From positions 62,001 to 126,000 of the forward strand of contig NZ_JBAWKC010000002.1 in assembly GCF_044003965.1 (NCBI RefSeq): 64,000 nt of DNA, read 5' to 3'. Source of the stretch: Yeosuana aquiaggeris. Its GTDB lineage: Bacteria > Bacteroidota > Bacteroidia > Flavobacteriales > Flavobacteriaceae. Below are positions 44,241-52,249 of the stretch, one piece after another. The translations under genes were made by a program, and so were the position numbers. Below the pieces are notes generated by a model. That model had not been told where the DNA came from. It did not search any database and worked only from the letters and a program-made list of their open reading frames with translations. Numbering within the stretch: the stretch's first letter is position 1; each line of letters starts with the position of its first letter.

Positions 44241-44744
44241 TTATTTTAAGGTTCTGAAGTATTCTAAAACAGCTCTGGCCTCTTCCATAGTTAGATTTTG
44301 GTTCGCCATGGGAGCGTTATTAAATTCAGTTAAAAGCTCTTTTGCTAATGGATCATTTTGAATCATGTTTTCAGGATTTAAAATCATATTCATAATCCAT
44401 TCTGGGGTTCTGCGTTCTAAAATTCCTAGGGGCGCTGGGCCTATAAATTTTTTGGTAGGTCTGTGGCATGCCGTACACATTTTAGTGAAAACTTCTGAAC
44501 CATGAGCTGCCATTTCAGCATTGATTTCTGCAGGTAGTTCTAAGGAGCTAACTGGGCCTACACCTTTATTGGTTAAATCAACTTTTAAAGAGGCCGTCAC
44601 ATTTGTGTTCTTCACCGCTGAATTGGTCTCTGTTGTTGTTTTTTTCTCATAAGAAAACCCTTCGTTTTCCTTTTCTTTTTTACCTCCGCAGCTTATAAGT
44701 AGTATGGTGAAAAAAAGTGTAATTAATTTTTGAATTGTAGTCAT
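44241..44744 (-). CDS. c-type cytochrome lipoprotein, first gene of the nos operon
   Basis: A 167-aa lipoprotein (LISC, C19) with a Lys/Glu/Thr-rich linker and a mono-heme domain: CTACH at 90-94 and a likely axial Met at 146 (NAPM). It is 6 bp before the fasciclin gene and probably passes electrons to the CuA centre of NosZ. A close paralogue lies at 45373. Its promoter carries a Crp/Fnr-type dyad. Confidence 0.9.
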   Translation of the reverse strand: MTTIQKLITLFFTILLISCGGKKEKENEGFSYEKKTTTETNSAVKNTNVTASLKVDLTNKGVGPVSSLELPAEINAEMAAHGSEVFTKMCTACHRPTKKFIGPAPLGILERRTPEWIMNMILNPENMIQNDPLAKELLTEFNNAPMANQNLTMEEARAVLEYFRTLK

Positions 44745-44784
44745 ATTAGTTGTTATTTTAAAAAATAAAATTAGCTTTATGAAG

Positions 44785-44832
44785 CAAAAATAAAGGCTTA
44801 GTAAATTTTAAAATATGACAAAAATCATATTT
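44785..44832 (-). promoter_or_regulatory. Crp/Fnr-type promoter of the nos operon
   Basis: Minus-strand -7 TATTTTTG (44785-44792) and a perfect dyad AAATATGA-N6-TCATATTT (44811-44832), core TGA-N6-TCA. Its centre (44821.5) is 36.5 nt from the last G of the -7, the same as at ric. This is the class II activator position. Confidence 0.65.
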
Positions 44833-44846
44833 AAGACAAAAATATC
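44833..44846 (+). promoter_or_regulatory. candidate Rrf2 operator before the regulator gene
   Basis: AAGACAAAAATATC, identical to the ric leader motif, ends 35 nt before the Rrf2 start codon. It abuts the Crp/Fnr dyad and repeats its GACAAAAAT at an 18-bp distance. Confidence 0.5.
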
Positions 44847-44881
44847 CTTTTTATTTTACATACAATTAATAAATAACGAAA

Positions 44882-45313
44882 ATGATTTCAAATTCATCTA
44901 AATATGCCATAAAAGCAGTTTTGTATCTAGCCTTGCATTCTAGTGAAGAAAATAAAATTATGGTAAAAGATATTGCAGAGCCCATTAACGTTCCGCAAGC
45001 TTATATTGCCAAATTATTGCAAGAACTTGCTAAACGAAAACTAATTTCCTCAACTAGGGGGCCAAAAGGAGGGTTTTATTTAAGTGAATCAGATAAAAAC
45101 GGAAATGTCCTAAACATTGTTAGTGCTATTGATAGTGAAAAGAAACTGAATGCCTGTATTTTAAGTTTAGAGCATTGCAATGAAAACAAACCATGCCCAC
45201 TTCATCATATAATTAGTCCTTCAAGAACCATATTGATGAAAAATTTAAAAACAAAAACGATAGATGAACTATCTCAAGATGTTAAAAAAGGGAAGTCTTA
45301 TCTTCCTCTGTAG
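44882..45313 (+). CDS. Rrf2-family Fe-S regulator, NsrR/IscR-like
   Basis: A 143-aa regulator with an N-terminal winged helix (about 1-65, SKYAIKAVLYLALHS, QAYIAKLLQELAKRKLISSTRGPKGGF) and three cysteines, C92-x6-C99-x5-C105, the spacing of NsrR-type Fe-S ligands. It is divergent from the nos operon, so a nitric-oxide or redox sensor for nos and ric is likely. The exact subtype (NsrR, IscR, RsrR) cannot be settled from sequence alone. Confidence 0.88.
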   Translation: MISNSSKYAIKAVLYLALHSSEENKIMVKDIAEPINVPQAYIAKLLQELAKRKLISSTRGPKGGFYLSESDKNGNVLNIVSAIDSEKKLNACILSLEHCNENKPCPLHHIISPSRTILMKNLKTKTIDELSQDVKKGKSYLPL

Positions 45314-45372
45314 TTTTAATTTGAGGTAAAATGACCCTATTATTTAAGTTTTAAAACTAAAGTTTCTCTTTA

Positions 45373-45873
45373 CTATTTTAGTGTTCTGTAGTATTCTAAA
45401 ATAGCTCTGGCGTCTTCCTGACTGATATCTTGTTTAACCATTGGGGCATAATTAAATTCAATCAGCAATTCTTTCGCTAAAGGATCTTTTCTTAACATCT
45501 CTTCAGGGTTTAGCATCATATTCATAATCCATTCCGGAGTTCTTGTTTTTAAAACACCTTTGGCGGCTGGTCCAATAAATTTTTTATCAGGTCTATGACA
45601 GGCCGTGCACATTTTTTTAAAAACAGCCTCACCGTTTTTAGCTAAAACATAATCTATCTCATCTGGCAGTTCTAAGCTTGTAACAGGTCCAATACCTTTA
45701 TTTATTAAATCTATTTTTTCAGAGGCTAAAACTTTAGTTTTGGTTTCGGTTTTATTGCTTGTAGACATCATGTTTTCATAAGAAAAACCTGCTTTTTTTT
45801 CAGCCTCAGCTTTTCCACAACTACAAAGAGTTAAAATAAAAATGGATAGGATTAAAATATATAATTTAAACAT
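45373..45873 (-). CDS. c-type cytochrome lipoprotein, paralogue of the nos cytochrome
   Basis: A 166-aa lipoprotein (LCSC, C19) with heme motif CTACH at 89-93. It is collinear with the 44241 cytochrome along its whole length: GPVTSLELP, CTACHRPDKKFIGPA, RTPEWIMNM.LNPE and DPLAKELL.EFN.APM. The two copies flank the Rrf2 gene. Its -7 (TAATTTTG, 45896-45903) lacks the Crp/Fnr dyad, so it is probably under different control. Confidence 0.88.
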   Translation of the reverse strand: MFKLYILILSIFILTLCSCGKAEAEKKAGFSYENMMSTSNKTETKTKVLASEKIDLINKGIGPVTSLELPDEIDYVLAKNGEAVFKKMCTACHRPDKKFIGPAAKGVLKTRTPEWIMNMMLNPEEMLRKDPLAKELLIEFNYAPMVKQDISQEDARAILEYYRTLK

Positions 45874-46030
45874 GTCTTTTGCGTTTTTAAAAATGCAAAA
45901 TTAATAAAAAATATATTTACGTAAACCTTAGTTTTATAAAGGCAGGATTGGCGTCTTTAGTATTTAGCTAATTGGTTAAAAATGTTTGTTATAAAAAATA
46001 CAAAAAAATATCTAGTTATAGTAAAAATTG

Positions 46031-46038
46031 TATTTTTG
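46031..46038 (+). promoter_or_regulatory. -7 promoter element of sucA
   Basis: TATTTTTG, a perfect TAnnTTTG, 41 nt before the start codon. No clear -33. Confidence 0.45.
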
Positions 46039-46079
46039 ACAAAATTTCTTTAAACACAAAGATTGTCTGACACACTATA

Positions 46080-48833
46080 ATGGATAAATATTCCTTTCTT
46101 AACGCAGCTCACACATCTTATTTTGCTGAGCTATACGATCAATATTTAGAAAACCCGGACTCAGTTGAACCAAGTTGGAGAGCGTTTTTTCAAGGCTATG
46201 ATTTTGGAGCTGAAAATTATGGGCTGAATGGTGAAATGATTGAAGGCGTATCCACTCAAATGCCAGAAAACGTTCAAAAGGAATTTCAGGTTATTAGACT
46301 TATTGATGGTTACAGAACGCGTGGGCATTTATTCACAAGAACAAATCCTGTAAGAACCAGAAGGACCTATGAACCAACTTTAGCTATTGAAAATTTTGGA
46401 CTTTCAGAAAGTGATTTGGATACCGTTTTTAATGCCGGAGAAGTTTTGGGTATTGGAGCACAATCATTGCGTAATATCATTTTTCATTTAAATAAAATAT
46501 ACTGTAGTTCTATTGGTGTAGAGTATATGTATATTAGAAATCCGGATGTTATCAAGTGGTGGCAAAACAAACTGAATGTTAATGATAACCATCCTAGTTA
46601 CCCACTAATAGCTAAAAAATACATTCTTTCAAAATTAAATCAGGCAGTTACTTTTGAAAACTTCCTGCAAACAAAATATGTAGGTCAAAAGCGTTTTTCG
46701 CTTGAAGGTGGAGAAACTTTAATACCTGCAATAAGTGTCGCTCTTTTTAATGCTGTTGAATTGCATGATGTCAAAGAATGTGTTTTGGGAATGGCACATC
46801 GTGGTCGTTTAAACACGCTGGTAAACATTTTCAGAAAACCTATTAAGGAACTTTTTAGTGAGTTTGAGGGAAAAGATTTTGAAGATGAAGACATTGATGG
46901 AGATGTAAAATATCATTTAGGAATAACGCTTGAAAAAACGTATCAAAGCGGAAAAACAATAAGGATGAATTTGGTTCCTAATCCATCTCATCTAGAAACA
47001 GTGGCATCAGTTGCTGAAGGTATTACCCGCGCTAAAATTGATAATGATTATAATGGTGACGATTCAAAAATTTTACCAATTGTTGTGCATGGTGATGCGG
47101 CCATCGCAGGACAAGGTATTGTTTATGAAGTCGCACAAATGAGCCAGTTAAAAGGATATAAAACAGGTGGAACTATTCATATTGTTGTAAATAATCAAAT
47201 TGGTTTTACAACTAATTATTTAGATGCCCGTTCAAGTACCTACTGTACAGATGTAGCTAAAGTAACATTATCACCTGTATTACATATCAATGCAGATGAT
47301 GCTGAAGCGGTTGTTCATGCGGTGGAAATGGCTTTAGAATATAGAATGCGATTTAAACGAGATGTTTATATTGACTTACTTGGCTATAGAAAATATGGGC
47401 ATAATGAAGGTGATGAACCACGTTTTACACAACCCAAACTTTATAAGGAAATAGCGAAACATCCAAATCCTTTAGAGATTTATACTGATAAACTGATATC
47501 TGAGAATACGGTAGATAAGGTATATACAGATTCCATAATTGAAAAATTTAAAGGATTATTGGAGAACGAATTTGCCAAATCGAAGCAAGAGCATAGTTCA
47601 AAAGTGAGAGAGTTCATGGAAGAACGTTGGAACGGTTTCCAGCGAAAAGGATTGACAGAGATGCTTGAGGGTGTTGACACCTCTTATAAAAGGGATAAAC
47701 TTGAGACGATTGCTAAAGTGGTTTCTACGGTTCCAAAAGGGGTCAAATTCTTAAGAAAGGCAGAAAGAATACTCGATGGGAGAGCGTCCATGGTTTTTGA
47801 AAGTGATGCATTAGATTGGGGAATGGCTGAAACATTAGCTTATGGTTCTTTATTAGAGGAAGGCTACAATGTGCGCATGTCTGGTCAGGATGTGGAGCGA
47901 GGCACTTTTAGTCACCGTCATGCCATTCTTAGAGATGAAATATCAGAAGAAAGCATCAACCTATTAAATACCAATCCGGCTAACAAAGGAGAAATGTATA
48001 TTTATAACTCCTTGTTATCAGAATATGCTGTACTTGGTTTTGACTATGGTTACGCCATGGCTAACCCTAATACATTAACCCTTTGGGAAGCGCAGTTTGG
48101 GGATTTTAGTAATGGGGCTCAAATAATTTTTGACCAGTACTTATCAGCCGCTGAGGACAAATGGAAATCCCAAAACGGAATTGTTGTTCTATTACCTCAT
48201 GGATATGAAGGACAAGGATCAGAGCACTCCTCAGCACGAATAGAGCGTTTTTTACAATTATGTGGTGATGATAATATGACGGTAGCAGATTGTACAACAC
48301 CTGCTAACTTTTTCCACCTATTGCGCAGGCAAATGAAACGCAGTTTCAGAAAACCCTTAATTGTTTTTACACCAAAAAGTTTATTGCGCCATCCACAGGC
48401 AGTGTCATCAATGAATGAACTTGTTAATGGACAATTCAATGAAATTATTGATGATACTATAAAGTCAGAAAAGGTAAAAAGACTTGTTTTTTGCACAGGT
48501 AAATTCTATTATGATTTATTAGCTGCACGTGAGAAATTGAATAATGAGGAAGTGGCTTTAGTAAGAGTTGAACAACTATTCCCATTACATAATGATAAAA
48601 TCCAGCAAGTAATTAACAGATATCCAAAGGTAAAAGATTATGTTTGGGCGCAAGAAGAACCCAAAAATATGGGTGCTTGGAGTTTTATGTCACAGCGTAT
48701 GGATTTGGTAAAATTAAGAGCCATAACTAGGCCATATAATTCAGTGCCTGCGCCAGGTTCAGGGACACGTGATAAAAGAAGACAACAACGTGTTATTGAC
48801 GAGGTTTTTGATTTAAGCAATACAATTAAATAA
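46080..48833 (+). CDS. sucA: 2-oxoglutarate dehydrogenase E1 component
   Basis: Thiamine-diphosphate decarboxylase of the TCA-cycle OGDH complex, 917 aa. The N-terminal YFAELYDQYLENPDSVEPSW segment is the E1o-specific helix that binds the complex. The ThDP region has GMAHRGRLNTL and GDAAIAGQGIVYE; the second half has SGQDVERGTFSHRH and LPHGYEGQGSEHSSAR. It forms an operon with sucB (48 bp gap). Confidence 0.96.
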   Translation: MDKYSFLNAAHTSYFAELYDQYLENPDSVEPSWRAFFQGYDFGAENYGLNGEMIEGVSTQMPENVQKEFQVIRLIDGYRTRGHLFTRTNPVRTRRTYEPTLAIENFGLSESDLDTVFNAGEVLGIGAQSLRNIIFHLNKIYCSSIGVEYMYIRNPDVIKWWQNKLNVNDNHPSYPLIAKKYILSKLNQAVTFENFLQTKYVGQKRFSLEGGETLIPAISVALFNAVELHDVKECVLGMAHRGRLNTLVNIFRKPIKELFSEFEGKDFEDEDIDGDVKYHLGITLEKTYQSGKTIRMNLVPNPSHLETVASVAEGITRAKIDNDYNGDDSKILPIVVHGDAAIAGQGIVYEVAQMSQLKGYKTGGTIHIVVNNQIGFTTNYLDARSSTYCTDVAKVTLSPVLHINADDAEAVVHAVEMALEYRMRFKRDVYIDLLGYRKYGHNEGDEPRFTQPKLYKEIAKHPNPLEIYTDKLISENTVDKVYTDSIIEKFKGLLENEFAKSKQEHSSKVREFMEERWNGFQRKGLTEMLEGVDTSYKRDKLETIAKVVSTVPKGVKFLRKAERILDGRASMVFESDALDWGMAETLAYGSLLEEGYNVRMSGQDVERGTFSHRHAILRDEISEESINLLNTNPANKGEMYIYNSLLSEYAVLGFDYGYAMANPNTLTLWEAQFGDFSNGAQIIFDQYLSAAEDKWKSQNGIVVLLPHGYEGQGSEHSSARIERFLQLCGDDNMTVADCTTPANFFHLLRRQMKRSFRKPLIVFTPKSLLRHPQAVSSMNELVNGQFNEIIDDTIKSEKVKRLVFCTGKFYYDLLAAREKLNNEEVALVRVEQLFPLHNDKIQQVINRYPKVKDYVWAQEEPKNMGAWSFMSQRMDLVKLRAITRPYNSVPAPGSGTRDKRRQQRVIDEVFDLSNTIK

Positions 48834-48881
48834 GTATTGTTTGTATAAATTAAATTTAGAATATAATTAAAATTATAAAGA

Positions 48882-50096
48882 ATGATTTTAGAAATGAAAG
48901 TCCCATCTCCAGGGGAATCAATAAAAGAAGTAGAGATTGCTGCATGGTTGGTGCAAGACGGAGATTATGTTGAAAAAGACCAAGCTATAGCAGAAGTTGA
49001 CAGTGATAAGGCTACTCTTGAGCTTCCTGCTGAAGCTAGTGGAATCATTACCCTAAAAGCTGAGGAAGGCGACGCAGTTGCTGTTGGTGCTATTGTTTGT
49101 TTAATTGATACTAGTGCGGCAAAACCAGAAGGAGTTGCTGTAAAGGAAGAAAAACAAGAGGAAGCTGCGAAAACCGAAACCCAAAAACCAATAAAAGCAG
49201 AAGCAGAAGCAACTACCTATGCTACGGGAAGTACAGGTCCTGCTGCAAAAAAAATATTAGCGGAAAAGGGAATAGAGGCTTCAGAAGTTAAAGGAACTGG
49301 AAAAGATGGTAGAGTTACCAAGGAGGATGCTATAAATGCGACACCATCTATGGGAACACCTACAGGAGGAAACAGAGGAACAACCAGAACCAAATTGTCC
49401 ATGTTGCGACGTAAAGTAGCGGAACGTTTGGTAGAAGCAAAAAATACAACGGCCATGTTAACCACTTTTAATGAAGTGGATATGTCACCCATTTTTGCTT
49501 TAAGAAATGAATATAAAGACACCTTTAAAAACAAACATGGTGTAAGTCTTGGATTTATGAGTTTCTTTTCATTGGCAGTAGTGAGAGCCTTAAAAATGTA
49601 TCCGGCAGTCAATTCTATGATTGATGAAAAGGAGATGATTACCTATGATTTTTGTGACATCAGTATAGCCGTTTCCGGACCTAAGGGATTAATGGTGCCA
49701 GTGATGAGAAATGTTGAGAACATGACATTCAGAGGTGTGGAAGCAGAAGTAAAACGATTAGCTATTAGAGCACGTGATGGTCAAATTACAGTTGATGAAA
49801 TGACAGGAGGAACCTTTACTATTTCAAATGGTGGGGTTTTTGGTAGCATGTTGTCAACACCCATTATTAATCCGCCACAAAGTGGTATTTTAGGAATGCA
49901 TAATATAGTTGAGCGACCAGTTGCCATTAATGGGAAAGTAGAGATTCGCCCTATCATGTATGTGGCTTTATCTTATGATCATAGAATTATTGATGGAAGA
50001 GAAAGTGTCGGGTTTTTAGTGGCCGTTAAAGAAGCCTTAGAAAATCCGGTGGAATTATTAATGAACAATGATGTTAAAAAAGCATTGGAATTATAA
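48882..50096 (+). CDS. sucB: dihydrolipoyllysine succinyltransferase, E2 of 2-oxoglutarate dehydrogenase
   Basis: E2 core of OGDH, 404 aa. N-terminal lipoyl domain with K43 in EVDSDKATLE as the lipoylation site, an Ala/Glu/Lys-rich linker, peripheral-subunit binding domain (about 117-150, GPAAKKILAEKGIEASEVKG), then the catalytic domain with H367 and D371 in YDHRIIDGRE. Third component (E3) is not in this window. Confidence 0.96.
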   Translation: MILEMKVPSPGESIKEVEIAAWLVQDGDYVEKDQAIAEVDSDKATLELPAEASGIITLKAEEGDAVAVGAIVCLIDTSAAKPEGVAVKEEKQEEAAKTETQKPIKAEAEATTYATGSTGPAAKKILAEKGIEASEVKGTGKDGRVTKEDAINATPSMGTPTGGNRGTTRTKLSMLRRKVAERLVEAKNTTAMLTTFNEVDMSPIFALRNEYKDTFKNKHGVSLGFMSFFSLAVVRALKMYPAVNSMIDEKEMITYDFCDISIAVSGPKGLMVPVMRNVENMTFRGVEAEVKRLAIRARDGQITVDEMTGGTFTISNGGVFGSMLSTPIINPPQSGILGMHNIVERPVAINGKVEIRPIMYVALSYDHRIIDGRESVGFLVAVKEALENPVELLMNNDVKKALEL

Positions 50097-50121
50097 TATT
50101 ATTCTGAATTTAAAATAATAG

Positions 50122-50149
50122 AAATCCTGAGTTAAAAGACTCAGGATTT
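50122..50149 (+). terminator. intrinsic terminator of sucAB
   Basis: The 11-bp stem AAATCCTGAGT / ACTCAGGATTT with a 6-nt loop, followed by a long T run, 25 nt after the sucB stop. Confidence 0.88.
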
Positions 50150-50223
50150 TTTTTTTGAAACTAACAAATATCATCTTTATTTAGACTAATTAAAAATAAC
50201 TTTACAGCTAAATTGAATCCCTT

Positions 50224-50967
50224 ATGAAAAGGAATGAATTTGGTTTTTTCTTTTTAACAGTTCTTTTGTTACATTTAGAATTAGTCTGTCAAACGGTTGA
50301 GCCTTCCAGAAATGTTCAAAGAAATAATTTACAGTTAGAATTTGAAACAACATATTCAGTTGAAAATGAGTCAGTAAACAAAACCACCTCATGGAATATT
50401 CCAAATATTTTAATGAGATATGGTGTTTCTGACAATATTGAGCTCCAATTACACACCCCATTTACTAAAGTCAGATGTTTTGAGAATGGTCAATTAACTT
50501 CAAATATTTTCGAATTTAAAGAAATGGAATTTGGAGTATCAGTTAATTTATGGAAGCAGAATAAACTCATTCCGGAAGCGGCCATCATGGCAAGAATTGT
50601 GTCATCAACTCAAGAAATTAATACGGGTGCACTTGGAAATATAGTCTCTCTTAATTTTTTAAATGCAATTTCAAATAAGATATCTTTTAATTATAACATT
50701 GGAACAACCACCAATATTGATAAAAACACGTTTTGGTTTTATGTTATGAATATTAGTTATGAACTGAATTCTAAAACCCGTTTTTTTGTTGAAAACACAG
50801 GAATGTTTAATGAAAATACAGAATCAAGTTGCTTAGGAACGGGATTCGGATTCAACTTAAACAGTTCTTTTGCAATTGATTTTTCAATAGCTAATAGTCT
50901 AAATAATAAGATGTTTTATGGTGGAGCAATTGTCGCCTGGGTAATCAATACTAAAAAAAAGGGGTAG
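50224..50967 (+). CDS. outer-membrane beta-barrel protein, Phenol_MetA_deg-like transporter family
   Basis: A 247-aa exported protein: signal peptide ending near LVCQ, then alternating beta strands (QLEFETTYSVENESV, YGVSDNIELQLHTPF, EFGVSVNLWKQNKLIPEAA, GTGFGFNLNSSFAIDFSI). The layout resembles the transporter proteins of the Phenol_MetA_deg clan common in Bacteroidota. I see no evidence for the substrate, and the family name does not imply phenol use. Confidence 0.7.
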   Translation: MKRNEFGFFFLTVLLLHLELVCQTVEPSRNVQRNNLQLEFETTYSVENESVNKTTSWNIPNILMRYGVSDNIELQLHTPFTKVRCFENGQLTSNIFEFKEMEFGVSVNLWKQNKLIPEAAIMARIVSSTQEINTGALGNIVSLNFLNAISNKISFNYNIGTTTNIDKNTFWFYVMNISYELNSKTRFFVENTGMFNENTESSCLGTGFGFNLNSSFAIDFSIANSLNNKMFYGGAIVAWVINTKKKG

Positions 50968-50972
50968 AATTT

Positions 50973-51023
50973 TTATATTGTAACTAAACTAATTGTGAAA
51001 AATCTATCTAAATTGCCATTTGG
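50973..51023 (-). pseudogene. remnant copy of the 33-aa micro-ORF
   Basis: The minus strand encodes PNGNLDRFFTISLVTI followed by a stop, matching residues 4-19 of the intact ORF at 51440-51541 with three substitutions. An in-frame TAG (51024-51026) sits directly upstream, so this copy cannot be made. It is part of a 39-bp near-identical direct repeat. Confidence 0.6.
50985..51023. repeat. direct repeat, left copy
   Basis: The first 32 bases differ from 51494-51525 by a single G/A change; similarity fades over the next few bases. The two copies are 509 bp apart and bracket the T9SS fragment. Confidence 0.7.
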
Positions 51024-51044
51024 CTATTCCCTGCAAACAGCTAA

Positions 51045-51320
51045 TTTGAGCAAGTGGCTTCAGAAGTATTGTCAACTTCTTCTTTTTCGTTATCAAAGGT
51101 GAAAATGTATCCAAATCCAGCAACATATCAATTGTCGATAGATGCGCGCGGAAAAATTGAAAAAGTATCAATTTACAGCCTCTTAGGTCAAGAAATTTTG
51201 ACAAAAAAACCAGAAGGCAATAACATAATATTACAGACTGACGGGCTTCAAACAGGAGTTTATATCATTAAAACTACTATAGAAGGTATAGAATCAACTT
51301 TAAAATTTGTTAAAAAATAA
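51045..51320 (+). pseudogene. beheaded T9SS substrate: type A sorting domain only
   Basis: An open frame of 91 codons that begins after a stop at 51042-51044 and has no ATG in the usual place (a GTG at 51054 is the first candidate). It encodes a complete Por secretion C-terminal sorting domain: KVKMYPNPATYQLSID, VSIYSLLGQEIL, GLQTGVYIIKT and LKFVKK at the end. There is no signal peptide and no cargo domain, so I read it as the 3' remnant of a longer secreted protein. Confidence 0.7.
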
Positions 51321-51382
51321 CTTTAATTTTAAAAATTTCATGAAGCTTAAAGCTTAAAATTTTAATCGAATTTTGAATTTCT

Positions 51383-51419
51383 AAAAAAGGAGAGTTGTAA
51401 AAAACAACTCTCCTTTTTT
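51383..51419. terminator. bidirectional terminator after the T9SS remnant
   Basis: A 15-bp stem (AAAAAAGGAGAGTTG / CAACTCTCCTTTTTT) with a 7-nt loop; it can end both the T9SS fragment and the leftward micro-ORF. Confidence 0.85.
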
Positions 51420-51439
51420 ATTCAAACATTAATCTTAAA

Positions 51440-51541
51440 CTAAAAAATATACACAAAAACATTTATTGCAATAATTAGCAATATTATTGCAATTAAACTA
51501 ATTGTAAAAAATCTATCTAAATTGCTATTAGGTTCTTGCAT
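51440..51541 (-). CDS. micro-ORF, 33-aa single-pass membrane peptide
   Basis: ATG at 51539-51541 and TAG at 51440-51442. The product begins MQEPNSNLDRFF and continues with about 20 hydrophobic residues (ISLIAIILLIIAINVFVYIF), a clear transmembrane segment. Support for coding is that a second, damaged copy at 50973-51023 differs mainly by conservative or silent changes (TTT/TTC, I/V). It is followed by a terminator. Family and function unknown. Confidence 0.5.
   Translation of the reverse strand: MQEPNSNLDRFFTISLIAIILLIIAINVFVYIF
51494..51532. repeat. direct repeat, right copy
   Basis: Partner of 50985-51023; this copy lies inside the intact micro-ORF. Confidence 0.7.
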
Positions 51542-51722
51542 GATTGTAATATTTTTAGTCCGGTGTGGATTGTCTAAATCTTTTTAATGGAAAACTCCAT
51601 GTCATTACAACACAGCGTCTTCTTAAAGACTCCCTAAGAATTAATCAATAGCAGTTTAAAGATACACTAAATCTTTGATTTAAAAAGATTGAAGTTTAAT
51701 TATTAAATTAAAAAAAACACCT

Positions 51723-52163
51723 TTACTTTTTCAGATATAAATATTTCTTTTCATAATCAATGACCGCCTTCGCTTTTTTCAAAATATCAGCGCCAATGAT
51801 ACCGTCAACGGGTTTTGAGTTATAATTAATTAATGCAGTATTTACATGAGTCAGATTAAATAATATAAGAATGACATTCTTTTTATCCCAGGCTCCAATT
51901 TTAACGCGATTTTTTTTAGAAACTTGAGTCTCCATATCTGTTGCGCCTGCACCTGAAGCTTTTATTGCTGATTCTTCTGCATCAAGTTTAAAGGTTTTAA
52001 CAGCTTCAAATCCCACACATGAACTGGACGCACCAGTGTCTAAAATAAAAAGTCCTTTGACGCCATTTATAGTCGCCTTAATTTCAAAATGATTTGTTTT
52101 GGCAAGTTTAAGTTTTACCTTGGTGTATCCTTTATTTACTAGGAATTGGCTGAGTGATTGCAT
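51723..52163 (-). CDS. retropepsin-like aspartic protease family protein
   Basis: A 146-aa single-domain protein. The catalytic motif is FILDTGASSSCVG (about 59-71), and the second family signature VDGIIGADILKKAKAVIDY is near the C-terminus. One active site per chain means it must act as a dimer, like retroviral proteases. No signal peptide is apparent, so it is probably cytoplasmic. Substrate unknown. A perfect -7 (TATATTTG, 52180-52187 on the minus strand) lies 16 nt upstream. Confidence 0.82.
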   Translation of the reverse strand: MQSLSQFLVNKGYTKVKLKLAKTNHFEIKATINGVKGLFILDTGASSSCVGFEAVKTFKLDAEESAIKASGAGATDMETQVSKKNRVKIGAWDKKNVILILFNLTHVNTALINYNSKPVDGIIGADILKKAKAVIDYEKKYLYLKK

Positions 52164-52179
52164 CTAATATAATTTTAAA

Positions 52180-52210
52180 CAAATATAGTCATGTAAAACA
52201 TTTATTTTTG
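52180..52210. promoter_or_regulatory. divergent -7 elements for the protease and tatD genes
   Basis: Minus-strand TATATTTG at 52180-52187 faces the protease gene; plus-strand TATTTTTG at 52203-52210 faces the TatD gene. Both are perfect TAnnTTTG, with 15 bp between. Confidence 0.5.
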
Positions 52211-52249
52211 TAGCTATAAAAAACGTTTCTAATTTTAAAAGTAATATTA

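Larger units (their letters stand above)
51321..51722. other. 402-bp region holding terminator, micro-ORF and unassigned DNA
   Basis: Contains the terminator 51383-51419, the micro-ORF 51440-51541 and about 180 bp (51542-51722) in which I see only AT-rich sequence and a small hairpin ATGGA-aaac-TCCAT near 51588. No further gene is supported. Confidence 0.5.

Noticed and set aside
45347..45358. Palindrome AGTTTTAAAACT between the Rrf2 gene and the second cytochrome as a terminator
   Set aside because: AT-only stem with no loop and no T tract.
45916..45925. Perfect palindrome TTTACGTAAA upstream of the second cytochrome
   Set aside because: Short, and not at a distance from the -7 that matches the ric and nos sites; no second copy nearby supports it.
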